From an uncultured Gemmatimonadota bacterium (GTDB lineage: Bacteria; Gemmatimonadota; Gemmatimonadetes; Longimicrobiales; Longimicrobiaceae): a DNA stretch of 44,038 nt. Position numbers and translations under genes: made by a program. Of the stretch, positions 23,715 through 32,771 are shown one piece after another (within the stretch, counting starts at the first letter, position 1; every line of letters begins with the position of its first letter). The notes beneath the pieces are model-generated. The model did not search any database, was not told where the DNA came from, and saw nothing but the letters and a program-made list of their open reading frames with translations. Where the stretch lies: contig CADCTW010000153.1 in the NCBI GenBank assembly GCA_902805735.1, forward strand, positions 1-44,038. Reading direction: 5' to 3'.

Positions 23715-26546
23715 TTACCGCGCGGTTTCCGGCACCAGCACCACCTGCACGTGGTTCTGCGCGTCCAGGAAGCGGCGGGCCGCGGCCTGCAGCGACGCGG
23801 AGGTCACCCGCTCGGCCAGCGCGGCGTCGTTGGGGATCAGCCGCGGGTCCCAGCCCCGCGTGTCGTACGACACCAGGTTGCCCAGCCAGTACTGGTTGAG
23901 CCGCAGGTTGGTCTCCGCGTTGCGGCGCTGCGCCTCGCGCACCTTGGTGAGGTCCGCCTCGGGAACGCCCTCGCTCTTGATCCGGTCGATCTCGGCGAAG
24001 GTGGCGCGCACCAGCTCGTCCGCGCGGTCCGGCGCGGAGGTGAACTGCACGTTGAGCGTGTAGCTTTCCACCGGCAGGCGCGACACGGACCAGTTGACGC
24101 TGGCCGAATAGGTGCCGCCCAGCCGCTCGCGCAGGGCCTCGGTGAGGCGGATCTGCAGCAGCTCGCTCAGCGAGCGGAGGCCGTGGACTTCCTCGGGGCG
24201 CACCGGGATGGCGCCGGTGAAGGCGAGGCGCGTCATGCTCTTGGGCTCCGTGCCGCGCCGCACCGTCTTGCGCACCACGCCGCGCGGCGGGCGGATCCCC
24301 ATGTCGCGCGGGCTCTCGCGGCGGCCGGCGGCCGGGAGGCTCGCGATGTACTTCTCCACCAGCGGCTTGAGCGAGTCCGGCCGCACGCTGCCCACGAACA
24401 CGAAGGTGAAGTCGCCCGCGTCGGCGAAGCGGTCGCGGTAGAAGGCCAGCGAGCGGGCGAGGTCCTGCGCTTCCACGGTGGCCGCGTTGAACGGCCGGGC
24501 GCGCGCGTGGCCCTGCGCCATCGTCACCTGCACCGTGTCCTGGAAGGCGGACTCGGGGTTGGCGTCGCGGTTGCGCAGGAAGCCGCTCATCTGGTTCTTG
24601 AACGCCGCCGCGGCCTCCGCGTCCGCGCGGGGCGCGGTGAAGTGGAGGTGGATGAGCTGGAAGAGCGTCTCCAGGTCCTTGGGCGACCCGCCGCCGCCCA
24701 GCCCTTCCTCGGTGCCGGAGATGAAGGGGTTGACCTGCACCGCCTTCCCGGCCAGCGCCTTCTGGAGCTGCACGCGGCTCATGGAGCCCACGCCCCCCGC
24801 CGCCACCGTGGCCGAGGCCATGGAGACCGCCGGGAAGTCCGCGTCCGAGGCCAGCGAGGTGCCGCCGGGGCTGTAGGCGCGGAAGAGCACCTCGTCCGCC
24901 TTGAACTCGGTGGGCTTCACCACGACCCGCGCGCCGTTGCTCAGGCGCCACTCGATGGTGCCGATCGCGTCCGTGCGCCGCTCGGAGACCACGCGGCCGG
25001 CGCGCGGCGCGTTGGCCAGGAGCGGGGCGGTCGCCACGTTGTCCACGTACGCCGCCACGGCCTTGCCCCGCACCTGCGCGAAGGCCGCGGCGAGCGCCTG
25101 CTCGGTGGGGAGGGTGACGCCCGCCTTCTGCGGGCCGTTGGCCATGACCACGCGGTTCTGGTCCGTGATCAGCTCGCGCGCCAGCCGGTTCACCTCCTCC
25201 AGCGTCACGCCCGGCACCAGCGCGCGGTGCATCTCGTACGAGGCGGCCGGCCCGGGGACGGGCTCGCCCTGCAGGAAGTGCGCGACGTAGCGGTCCACGA
25301 TCTGGGCGGAGCGCATCTTCTCCCGCTCGGCGTACGCCCGCTCCGCGCCGCGCAGCAGCTCGGTTTTGGCGCGCTCCAGCTCCGACGCGGTGAAGCCGTG
25401 CTGGCTCACCCGCTCCGCTTCGGTGAGCAGCGAGGTGAGCGCCGGCTCCACCCCGTTCTCCTTCGCGATGGCGTACAGTGTGTAGCTTTCCAGCGTGCGC
25501 ACGCTGCGCCCCTGGTTGGCGAAGGCGGCCACGAACGGAGCGTTGGGCGAGCGGGTGATCTCGTCGAAGCGCGCGTTCAGCATGGCGTCGTGCAGCCCCT
25601 CCACCACGCCGCGCCGGAAGTCGGCCACGGTGCGGGTGGGGCGCGCCGGGTGCTGGAAGCTCACCTGCACGGTGGTGTTGGTCGCCTCCGGGTCCGTGAC
25701 CACGGAGAAGCGCGGCTCCGCGTGCGGCGGCACCTGCATCACCGGGCGCGGCGGGGCCGAGCGCGGCGCGGCGAGGGAGCCGAACTTCTCGCGGATCAGC
25801 GCCTCGGCGCGCGCCGGGTCGATGTCGCCCACCACCACCACCGCCATCAGGTCGGGGCGGTACCAGTCGGTGTAGAAGCGGCGCAGGTCGGCCGCCGAGA
25901 AGGTCTGCAGCGACTCGCGCGTGCCGATGGGGAGCCGCTCGGCGTACGCGGACCCGGCGAACTCCACCGGGAACTGCTTGAGCGCCATGCGCATCCCCGC
26001 CCCGCGGCCGCGGCGCCATTCCTCGATCACCACGCCGCGCTCGCGCTCGATCTCCTCGTCGTCCAGCATCTGCCCGCCGGCCCAGTCCGCCAGGATCTGG
26101 AAGCCGCGCTCCACCACCCGCGCGCTGTCCGTGGGAAGGGGGAGGATGTAGACGGTCTCGTCGAACGAGGTGTACGCGTTGAGGTGCGCGCCGAACTGCA
26201 CGCCCACGGACTGGAGGTAGTTGACCAGCTCGTTCTTGGCGAAGTTGCGCGTCCCGTTGAACGCCATGTGCTCCAGGAAGTGCGCCAGGCCGAGCTGCTT
26301 GGGATCCTCCAGCACGCTCCCCGCGTTCACGGCCAGGCGCAGCTCCACGCGGTTGGGCGGCTCGCGGTTGGGCTGGATGTAGTAGCGCAGGCCGTTGGGC
26401 AGCGTCCCCGTGCGCACCGCGGGATCCAGGGGGATCTCCTGCGTGAGGGCGGGCTGCTGCTGGGCGACGAGCGGCGCCGGCGCGGGCGCCACGAAGGCGA
26501 GCGCCACGGCGGTGACTGCCGCCGGGAAGCGGATCATGTGTCGCAT
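23715..26546 (-). CDS. secreted M16-family zinc metallopeptidase (two M16 halves)
   Basis: The 943-residue protein has a signal peptide (MRHMIRFPAAVTAVALAFVAPAPAPLVAQ) and four M16 lobes in two halves. The first half has the inverted zinc motif HFLEH (HFLEHMAFNGT) with the third ligand glutamate in IERERGVVIEEW about 75 residues on. The second half lacks a zinc motif and serves as the non-catalytic partner, as in single-chain pitrilysin/insulinase relatives. It would cut peptides in the periplasm or outside the cell. The start at 26546 and the ATG at 26537 are equally possible; neither has a good Shine-Dalgarno sequence. Confidence 0.92.
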   Translation of the reverse strand: MRHMIRFPAAVTAVALAFVAPAPAPLVAQQQPALTQEIPLDPAVRTGTLPNGLRYYIQPNREPPNRVELRLAVNAGSVLEDPKQLGLAHFLEHMAFNGTRNFAKNELVNYLQSVGVQFGAHLNAYTSFDETVYILPLPTDSARVVERGFQILADWAGGQMLDDEEIERERGVVIEEWRRGRGAGMRMALKQFPVEFAGSAYAERLPIGTRESLQTFSAADLRRFYTDWYRPDLMAVVVVGDIDPARAEALIREKFGSLAAPRSAPPRPVMQVPPHAEPRFSVVTDPEATNTTVQVSFQHPARPTRTVADFRRGVVEGLHDAMLNARFDEITRSPNAPFVAAFANQGRSVRTLESYTLYAIAKENGVEPALTSLLTEAERVSQHGFTASELERAKTELLRGAERAYAEREKMRSAQIVDRYVAHFLQGEPVPGPAASYEMHRALVPGVTLEEVNRLARELITDQNRVVMANGPQKAGVTLPTEQALAAAFAQVRGKAVAAYVDNVATAPLLANAPRAGRVVSERRTDAIGTIEWRLSNGARVVVKPTEFKADEVLFRAYSPGGTSLASDADFPAVSMASATVAAGGVGSMSRVQLQKALAGKAVQVNPFISGTEEGLGGGGSPKDLETLFQLIHLHFTAPRADAEAAAAFKNQMSGFLRNRDANPESAFQDTVQVTMAQGHARARPFNAATVEAQDLARSLAFYRDRFADAGDFTFVFVGSVRPDSLKPLVEKYIASLPAAGRRESPRDMGIRPPRGVVRKTVRRGTEPKSMTRLAFTGAIPVRPEEVHGLRSLSELLQIRLTEALRERLGGTYSASVNWSVSRLPVESYTLNVQFTSAPDRADELVRATFAEIDRIKSEGVPEADLTKVREAQRRNAETNLRLNQYWLGNLVSYDTRGWDPRLIPNDAALAERVTSASLQAAARRFLDAQNHVQVVLVPETAR

Positions 26547-26591
26547 AGTGAGTGCGGGGGGATGGGCGAGGTCCGGAAGCGGACGGCGGGT

Positions 26592-26620
26592 AAAATCGCG
26601 CGCGGGCGGGCCGGCGTCAA
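26592..26620 (-). promoter_or_regulatory. possible promoter of the M16 peptidase gene
   Basis: On the minus strand TTGACG (26615-26620), 17 bases, GATTTT (26592-26597), about 46 bases before the start. The -35 is good and the -10 weak. From 26655 to 26700 there is only a low-complexity CCTGAGT-type sequence. Confidence 0.35.
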
Positions 26621-26706
26621 TGCGCGCCGGCCCGCCCCCATGGAACGTTAACCCTCCTGAGTCCTGCGTCCTGAGTGCGACTGCAGCTCAGCACTCAGCG
26701 CTTCCT

Positions 26707-29232
26707 TCACGGCCCCATCAGCAGCGCGTTGACGTACATCGGCTGCATGGAGCGCCAGAAGAGGCGGAAGAGGGGGTCGTCCGCGAAGAGGACGACGCTG
26801 CCCTGGCCCATGCGGCGCGTGGCCACGACGGCGCCCTGGCCCAGCCGCCGCAGGTTCTCGGGAGAGATGACGCCCGAGATGCGGGCCGGGCCCTGTGGGA
26901 GATACGCCACCGCCTCCAGGTTGGCCGCCGGCTCGAAGACGGTGGTGCCCTGGTGCAGGGTGAAGGTCTCGCCCGGGCGGTCGTCGAGGCCGGCGCCGTA
27001 GGCCAGCGGGTGCGCGGGGTCCAGGCGCACGGACAGGATGGTCCCGGGCACTTCCTGGCGCCACTCCTGGCGCTCGCGCTCCTCGCGGCCGGCCAGGAAG
27101 CGCGCGCGGGCGTTGCCCGTGTCGGCCGTGGCTTCGCGCACCTTGACGTCGGCCATCGCCGCCACGGCCTCGGCGCCGCCGGCCACCGCCACCAGGCGGC
27201 CGCCGCGCTGCACCCACCCCTTCAGCGCGTCGGTGGCGTCGCGCACGCTGCGGGGCGTTGCGTCCGGCAGCACGATCACGTCGTAGCGCGACAGGTCGGC
27301 GGAGGCCAGGTCGGTGGACTGGAGGGCGTCGAAGGGCAGTCCCAGCCGGTTGTCCAGGAACCACCAGTGCGCGCCGTACGAGGTGGGGCTGACGCCTTCG
27401 CCCGCCACCACCGCCAGGCGCGGCGTCTTCACCACGGGCACGTTGGAGCTGCCCAGGTCGATCCCGCTCTCCGCGAGGCCGCTGGCGACCGGGACGACGG
27501 CGGCGCCCAGCCCGGCGCGGGCCAGCCGCGCCTGCAGCGAGTCGTTGCCGCGGTTGGGGATGAACCAGGTTCCCGCCGGGTAGCGCCGCCCACCCAGGGT
27601 GGAGGGCCTGGTGAGCACCTGCGCGCGACCGCCCGCGCGCAGGAAGCCGACGACACCCAGCGACGCCTGCTCGCCCGGGAGCACCAGGTAGCCGTACGCG
27701 CTCCGCTGCGGCGCCACCTGCGCGGGGATCTCCTCGCCCGTGGCGCGCACCGGCGTCCAGCCCGTGCCGCCCGCGGCGGCCGCGCGGTACGCCGCCACGC
27801 CGTACGCGTAGGGAAGCGACCACGCGCTCACGTCGTACGAGTACTCGGCGCGCAGCGGCGTCTCCGGCTGCAGCAGGGTGATGGCGAGGCGGCCCAGCGG
27901 CTGGCGCGCACGCACGCGGTACGTGCCCGCGGGGAAGTCGCTGCGGCCGGTGAAGCCGGGGAAGGGCGTGGCGCCCGCGCGGAAGCCGGCCGCGGCGCGC
28001 TCCACCTCGATCCCCTGGCGGCGGAGGTGCGCCACCAGCGACTCCACCCGGCTGGCGTCGCCGCCGGGGACCAGGAGGAAGTCGCGCTCGCCCTGCCCGA
28101 CGGAGCGCTGGCCGGCCGCGTAGTCCGCCAGGAGCTGCGCCTTGCCGGACGCGGCGGTGCGCAGCGTGGCGTGGCCGGTGGTGCGGTGATGGAGCGCGCG
28201 GTCGCGAAGCGTCAGCGTGTCGCCCGACGACTGGACGATCGCCTCGCCCGCGATGCCGCCGCCGGCCTGCTCGTACGTCATCCCCACGGCGCCGGTGAGC
28301 GCGGGCCACGAGTCGCCGTAGCCCGGGTAGAAGAGGTCGTACGTGTCGCCCGTGAAGTAGGCCCACCCCTGCTGGTCGAAGGCGCGGGCGTTGGCCTGCC
28401 CGAAGCGCTTCCCCCACTCCAGGATGTGGGGCGGGTAGATGGGGTTGATGGGGGCCGCGGCCGGGAAGAAGAAGTAGCTGCTGTTGTACCCCATTTCGTG
28501 GAAGTCCACGTGCACCTGGGGGTTGTACCGGAACCAGGTGGCCAGGCGCGCGCGCGTCTCCGCCTGGGTGGCCCACGCCCAGTCGCGGTTCAGGTCGAAC
28601 AGGTAGTGATTGAAGCGCCCGCCCGGCCACGGCTCGCGGTGCTCGCGCGCGGCGGGGTTGGGGTTGGCCCGGGCGCCGCGCACCGACCGGTACCACTGCA
28701 CGTACCGGTCGCGCCCGTCGGGGTTGGCCACGGGGTCCAGGATCACCACCAGCGACTGCAGGACGCCCCGCACCTCGGGCGCCTCGCGGGCCAGGTCGTA
28801 CGCCGTCCACATCCCCGCCTCGGGCGACGAGCTCTCGTTGCCGTGCACGCCGTAGCTGAAGTACACCACCGCCGGGTTGTTGGCGGCGATCTGGCGCGCG
28901 CGCTCCGCCGTGGTTTCCGGGCGGGTGAGCTCGGCGTTGGCGGCGAGGATGGCGTCCATCCGCGCCAGGTTCTCGGGCGTGCCGATGATCAGCTGGAAGA
29001 GCTCGCGCCCCTCGTACGTCTGCCCGTACGGGCGGTACTCCACCCGGGGCGACGCCGCGTCCAGGGCGCGGGCGTACTGCTGCACCCCGGCGTACGGAGT
29101 GAAGCGCTCGCCCATCCCGTACCCCAGCACCTGTGCCGGGGAGGGCGGGTCCGACTGCGCCCGGAGCCCGGACGCGGTGCCGAGGAGCGCGGCCACCAGG
29201 AGCGGCGCGCTGCGAAGCGTGCGAAGTGCCAT
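26707..29232 (-). CDS. secreted M14-family zinc carboxypeptidase with C-terminal GATase-like domain
   Basis: The 841-residue protein has a signal peptide (MALRTLRSAPLLVAALLGTASGLRAQ) and an M14 domain with the zinc ligands HGNE (GVHGNESSSPEAG) and a later histidine in HVDFHEMG, plus the substrate-binding segment DPVANPDGRDRY. The C-terminal third (RYDVIVLPDATPRSVRDAT, GWVQRGGRLVAVAGG) resembles a class I glutamine-amidotransferase-like fold used as a structural domain. It probably trims extracellular peptides. The start at 29232 is chosen for the signal peptide; the open frame runs 160 codons farther into the divergent gene, which is a shadow. Its promoter must lie in the 151-base divergent gap. 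Confidence 0.9.
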   Translation of the reverse strand: MALRTLRSAPLLVAALLGTASGLRAQSDPPSPAQVLGYGMGERFTPYAGVQQYARALDAASPRVEYRPYGQTYEGRELFQLIIGTPENLARMDAILAANAELTRPETTAERARQIAANNPAVVYFSYGVHGNESSSPEAGMWTAYDLAREAPEVRGVLQSLVVILDPVANPDGRDRYVQWYRSVRGARANPNPAAREHREPWPGGRFNHYLFDLNRDWAWATQAETRARLATWFRYNPQVHVDFHEMGYNSSYFFFPAAAPINPIYPPHILEWGKRFGQANARAFDQQGWAYFTGDTYDLFYPGYGDSWPALTGAVGMTYEQAGGGIAGEAIVQSSGDTLTLRDRALHHRTTGHATLRTAASGKAQLLADYAAGQRSVGQGERDFLLVPGGDASRVESLVAHLRRQGIEVERAAAGFRAGATPFPGFTGRSDFPAGTYRVRARQPLGRLAITLLQPETPLRAEYSYDVSAWSLPYAYGVAAYRAAAAGGTGWTPVRATGEEIPAQVAPQRSAYGYLVLPGEQASLGVVGFLRAGGRAQVLTRPSTLGGRRYPAGTWFIPNRGNDSLQARLARAGLGAAVVPVASGLAESGIDLGSSNVPVVKTPRLAVVAGEGVSPTSYGAHWWFLDNRLGLPFDALQSTDLASADLSRYDVIVLPDATPRSVRDATDALKGWVQRGGRLVAVAGGAEAVAAMADVKVREATADTGNARARFLAGREERERQEWRQEVPGTILSVRLDPAHPLAYGAGLDDRPGETFTLHQGTTVFEPAANLEAVAYLPQGPARISGVISPENLRRLGQGAVVATRRMGQGSVVLFADDPLFRLFWRSMQPMYVNALLMGP

Positions 29233-29313
29233 GCCGATGCGTATGGAGGGTGCGTGCAAGGGGTTGCCCCCGCGGAAGCTACGTGCGCCCGCACGGGTGC
29301 GCAACGCGGCGGC

Positions 29314-29341
29314 TTGACACCGCGGGCCGCCCGCGGATACC
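29314..29341 (+). promoter_or_regulatory. possible promoter with palindromic spacer for the proline-rich lipoprotein
   Basis: TTGACA (29314-29319) is followed by the perfect 17-base palindrome CCGCGGGCCGCCCGCGG (29320-29336) and then GATACC or ATACCC as -10, about 42 bases before the GTG start. The palindrome fills the spacer, where a repressor could bind. The -10 match is weak. Confidence 0.4.
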
Positions 29342-29383
29342 CTCCACCGGGTCAAATCGTCCGTTCCCCGCGCCCAGCGCCCC

Positions 29384-29968
29384 GTGAAGCTCCGCACCGC
29401 CGCCGCCGCCGTGTGTCTCGCCCTCGCCGCCTGCTCAGGCGGCGAGCAGCCGGGCGGGATCACGCGCGAGCAGTTCATCCGCGCCAACACCGCCCTGCGC
29501 GCCGTGAGCGACTCCGCGCCCGACGTGGACTCGCTGCGCGCGCGGGCGCTGCGCTCGGAGAAGGTGACCGCGGCGCAGCTCCAGGCCTGGCTCCGGGCGC
29601 ACCTGGAGGACCCGGTGCTCCTGGCCGAAACCTGGTCCGAGATCGCCCGCCGCGCCGACGCCTCCGACCCCGCGCGCCAGGCCGCGAAAGCCGCCCCCCA
29701 GGTCGGCCCCCCGCTCACCCACGGCCCGCCCCCCGAGATCCAGCCGGCGCCTTTGCCCGCGCCCCCGCCCGTTCAGCGGCCCGTGGCGCAGCCGGGTCCG
29801 CCGCCGGTACCGACGCCCACGCCTGCACCGCGACCTGTAACGCCGCCTCCACCCACCTCCGGCGCGCCAGAGGAGGAGCGTCCCCGGCCGAAGAAGCCGC
29901 CAGCGCGCGACACGGTGCCGGCGAAGCGGGACTCATCCGCCGCCCGGCCGGATAGCGCGGCCGGCTGA
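29384..29968 (+). CDS. proline-rich lipoprotein of unknown function
   Basis: The 194-residue protein begins (GTG start) with a lipoprotein signal, MKLRTAAAAVCLALAACSGG (lipobox LAAC, Cys at 17). A short alpha-helical domain (about 25-95, TREQFIRANTALRAV and QLQAWLRAHLEDPVLLAETWSEIARR) is followed by a long disordered region from about 105 made of P, A, R and K. Such a tail could span the periplasm or contact peptidoglycan. I recognise no family. It is divergent from the M14 peptidase gene. The composition of the tail makes the exact frame less certain, but the lipobox and helical domain support it. Confidence 0.75.
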   Translation: MKLRTAAAAVCLALAACSGGEQPGGITREQFIRANTALRAVSDSAPDVDSLRARALRSEKVTAAQLQAWLRAHLEDPVLLAETWSEIARRADASDPARQAAKAAPQVGPPLTHGPPPEIQPAPLPAPPPVQRPVAQPGPPPVPTPTPAPRPVTPPPPTSGAPEEERPRPKKPPARDTVPAKRDSSAARPDSAAG

Positions 29969-29994
29969 ACCGTACATCCGCTCGTGCTGACGGA

Positions 29995-30326
29995 GGCCCT
30001 CACCCCCCCGACCCCCGCTCTCCCGATAACGGGAGAGGGGGGCGCATTCCACCTGTCTGCGCGTTGCTCTGTGAAGGTGCGGGCCGCGGGTGAGAGAGGC
30101 TCCTGCCCGCAGCACTGTGCCTACCGCCCCGTTCTTCACCCCGCGCCGCCGCACGCGGCGACGAGGTTCGGCCGAGCGACAGCGCGGACAGCTTCATCGG
30201 GCAGCCCCTGCGGAACCGTTGCTGTCATCAGTGCAGAGGACCGGGAGATCCCCATCGTCGCCGGATACCGAAGATGCGCCCCCCTCTCCCGTTATCGGGA
30301 GAGCGGGGGTCGGGGGGGTGAGGGCC
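29995..30326. mobile_element. MITE-like paired-hairpin element E3, perfect 52-bp terminal inverted repeats
   Basis: The arms at 29995-30046 and 30275-30326 are perfect 52-bp inverted repeats. Each holds its own hairpin CTCTCCC GATAAC GGGAGAG-type stem. The 228-bp interior has no credible gene. It starts 27 bases after the lipoprotein stop. Perfect arms suggest recent spread or gene conversion. Confidence 0.88.
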
Positions 30327-30627
30327 CCTTGCCGCACGTCCCCAACCCGCCGCCCCTACTCTCCCCGGGTGGCCCAAGATGTAGTGCGCGCCTTGACCGC
30401 TCTCGCGGATTTCCGCATCTTCAACTTGCAGGTAGAAGGTCCGTGCGCGATCCGCGCTCCACAAAACACCCCTGTCGCGCTTCCGTTGCAGGCCCGTCGC
30501 CGCGCTTATTCACACGAGCGCGACCTTGCTTGCAGCTTGCGCACGATCCTTGAAGAAAAGCGTGTAACCAGGCCGTATCCGAGGCGAGCCGCCCGTCCGG
30601 CCACTGCTGCAGAGAGGGCACATCCGT
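30327..30627. other. 301-base region without a recognisable gene
   Basis: Only out-of-frame shadows are present. It must contain the promoter of the HNH gene downstream; TTGAAG near 30550 has no -10 at normal spacing. No repeat or RNA structure was recognised. Confidence 0.5.
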
Positions 30628-31248
30628 ATGGGGTGTTTGGCACTCAACGCGTCGTTCGAGCCTCTTACCATCCTTCCCGTGGAGCGCGCCCTCCGGCTCG
30701 TCCTGGAAAGGAAGGCGGAGGTGCTGGAGGCGGACGACGCACGCATCTTCCGGTCGGAACGCTCGCGGATCGCCTGCCCACTGGTGATCCGCCTGAAGCG
30801 CTACGTGCACGTGCCCCGGCGCTTCCGGCGGCAGGTCACCAACACCTTCCTCTTCGCGCGCGACGGGTACCGCTGCCAGTATTGCCTGCGGCACCGCGGA
30901 ACGCTCAGGGGGCGGGAGTTCCTCACGCGTGACCACATCCACCCGCTCTCGCGCGGGGGCGAGAACACGTGGGAGAACGTGACCACGGCGTGCTCGCAGT
31001 GCAACAACCGCAAGGGCAACCACCTGCCGGACGAGTGCGGGATGATCGTGCACTCGGTGCCGCGCGAGCCCAACTACGTGGAGCTGGTGTGGGCCGTGCG
31101 CCGCGTGACCGACGTCCAGGCCAAGTACATCGCCATGTTCTACGGTGAAGAGGTGCTGGAGGCGCTGCGCCGCCACGATCGCGAGGCCGAAGCCCGCGGA
31201 GCGGAGCACCCCCAAGACGGGGAGCGCCACCTCGCGCTGCTGGCCTGA
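30628..31248 (+). CDS. HNH endonuclease family protein
   Basis: The 206-residue protein starts MGCLALNASFEPLTILPVERA, the N-terminal segment shared by a widespread bacterial HNH group. It carries the nuclease core CQYCLRHRG, TRDHIHPLSRGGENTWENV and CSQCNNRKGN: two CxxC pairs binding a structural zinc, the catalytic histidine in DHIHP and the asparagine of ENV. It would nick or cut DNA; its biological role is unknown and these genes often stand alone. A weak purine-rich site precedes the ATG. No methyltransferase or phage gene is adjacent. Confidence 0.92.
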   Translation: MGCLALNASFEPLTILPVERALRLVLERKAEVLEADDARIFRSERSRIACPLVIRLKRYVHVPRRFRRQVTNTFLFARDGYRCQYCLRHRGTLRGREFLTRDHIHPLSRGGENTWENVTTACSQCNNRKGNHLPDECGMIVHSVPREPNYVELVWAVRRVTDVQAKYIAMFYGEEVLEALRRHDREAEARGAEHPQDGERHLALLA

Positions 31249-31395
31249 ACGGGCGGGTCGCCACCTCGGCGGTCCGCCCTCTTCACGCCCACAGGGGCCT
31301 GTCGCGATCCGCGGCGGGCCCCTGTCGCGCGTCCCGGGGGTGACCTACCTTCCGTAGATCCTGAAAAACCGGTTCCCCGTCGCCCCCGTTCCCGC

Positions 31396-32643
31396 ATGCG
31401 CGCCTCGCTCCACACCGCCATCGCCGCCGCGATCCTCGCCACTCCGCTCGCGGCGCAGCAGTCCGCGCGCGTGCCCGACGGGCCGGGCGTGCGCAGGGCG
31501 CTGGCGTACGCCGTCCGCACCGAGCCGCAGACCATCGAGGAGCAGATCGCCATCTGCGAGATCGAGGCGCCGCCCTTCAAGGAGGCCCGCCGCGCCGCGG
31601 ACTACGTGCGCCGCATGCAGGCGCTCGGACTGCGCAACGTGCGCATCGACTCCGTTGGCAACGTGATCGGCGAGCGCCCCGGCGAGCCCGGACAGCCCGT
31701 GATCGTCATCTCCGGCCACCTGGACACCGTGTTTCCCGAGGGCACGGACGTGCGGGTGAAGCGCGAGGGGACGATGCTGCGCGGCCCCGGCATCGGTGAC
31801 GACTGCCGCGGGCTGGCGGTGGTGCTGGCCGTGGCGCGGGCCATGAACGACGCGCAGCTGCGCACCCGCGGCACCGTGCTCTTCGTGGGGACGGTGGGCG
31901 AGGAGGGCGCCGGCAACCTGCGCGGCGTGCGCCACCTCTTCGAGAAGGAGCTGCGCGGCCGCGTCACGCACTTCATCTCGGTAGACGGCACCGGCTACAC
32001 GATGACCAAGGACGCGGTGGGGAGCCACCGGTACCGGGTCGCCTTCAAGGGCCCGGGCGGCCACAGCTACGGCGACTTCGGGATGCCCAACCCCACCCAC
32101 GCCCTCGGCCGCGCCATCGCCCGCATCGCCGACTTCCAGGTCCCGTCCGACCCCAAGGTCACCTTCAGCGTGGGCGTGGTGCAGGGCGGCAGCTCGGTGA
32201 ACGCCATCGCGGCGGAAGCGAGCATGCTGGTGGACATGCGCTCCGTGGACCCCGCCGCGCTGGACTCCGTGGACGCCCGCTTCCAGGCCGCCGTGCGCCA
32301 GGCCGCGGAGCAGGAGAACGCCCGCTGGCCCGGCAGCACCGCCCGCGTGACGGTGGAGGTGCAGAGCACGGGCATCCGCCCCGCCGGCACCCAGCCCGCC
32401 GACGCCCCCATCGTCCGCGCCGCGCGCGCCGCCGGCGAGCGCCTCGGCTTCACCCCGGCGGCCACACCGTCCAGCACGGACGCCAACATCCCGATATCGA
32501 TGGGCATCTCGTCGCTGACCATCGACGCGGGCGGCACCGGCCAGGGCGCGCACTCCCTCGCCGAGAGCTGGGACTCCGCGGGGAGCGAGAAGGGCACGCA
32601 GTGGGCGCTGCTGCTGGTGCTGACGCTGGCGGGCATCCGCTAA
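31396..32643 (+). CDS. secreted M20-family metallopeptidase
   Basis: The 415-residue protein has a short signal peptide (MRASLHTAIAAAILATPLAAQ) and the M20 di-zinc ligands: GHLDTVFP (H and catalytic D), GIGDDCRG (bridging D), GEEGAGN (catalytic and ligand E), VDGTGY (D) and a C-terminal GAHS (H). A dimerisation lid domain carries the conserved GGHSYGDFG. It resembles PepT or carboxypeptidase G2 type enzymes that release amino acids from short peptides; the exact substrate is not readable. It fits the set of secreted peptidases in this window. Confidence 0.92.
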   Translation: MRASLHTAIAAAILATPLAAQQSARVPDGPGVRRALAYAVRTEPQTIEEQIAICEIEAPPFKEARRAADYVRRMQALGLRNVRIDSVGNVIGERPGEPGQPVIVISGHLDTVFPEGTDVRVKREGTMLRGPGIGDDCRGLAVVLAVARAMNDAQLRTRGTVLFVGTVGEEGAGNLRGVRHLFEKELRGRVTHFISVDGTGYTMTKDAVGSHRYRVAFKGPGGHSYGDFGMPNPTHALGRAIARIADFQVPSDPKVTFSVGVVQGGSSVNAIAAEASMLVDMRSVDPAALDSVDARFQAAVRQAAEQENARWPGSTARVTVEVQSTGIRPAGTQPADAPIVRAARAAGERLGFTPAATPSSTDANIPISMGISSLTIDAGGTGQGAHSLAESWDSAGSEKGTQWALLLVLTLAGIR

Positions 32644-32651
32644 AAAGCAAT

Positions 32652-32706
32652 CTCACACAGAGGCACAGAGGCACAGAGAAGAAGTTCGTCTCTGTGCCTC
32701 TGTGTC
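32652..32706. repeat. CACAGAG palindromic repeat, interrupted
   Basis: It starts 8 bases after the M20 peptidase stop. The left arm is complete; the right arm stops after TGTGTC, where a different hairpin element begins. Confidence 0.88.
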
Positions 32707-32709
32707 GGT

Positions 32710-32771
32710 GGCCCTCACCCGGCGGCCTGATAGCCGCCACCCTCTCCCAGTAACTGCCCTGGGAGAGGGGA
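32710..32771. repeat. solitary two-stem hairpin arm (paired-hairpin family)
   Basis: It contains GGCGGCCTGATAGCCGCC and CTCTCCCAG TAACTGCC CTGGGAGAG, the arm type also at 15097-15157 and 42721-42782 but in opposite orientation. It truncates the neighbouring CACAGAG repeat and abuts the stop codon of the broken hydrolase gene. Confidence 0.85.

Noticed and set aside
23610-29955. Very long plus-strand frames (1013 and 1186 codons) opposite the M16 and M14 peptidases
   Set aside because: Both are antisense to well-supported enzymes and have shadow-type composition. The second also crosses an intergenic region and another gene.
30090-30932. Frame of 280 codons upstream of and overlapping the HNH gene
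   Set aside because: It begins inside a hairpin element and overlaps the HNH gene in another frame; no motif.
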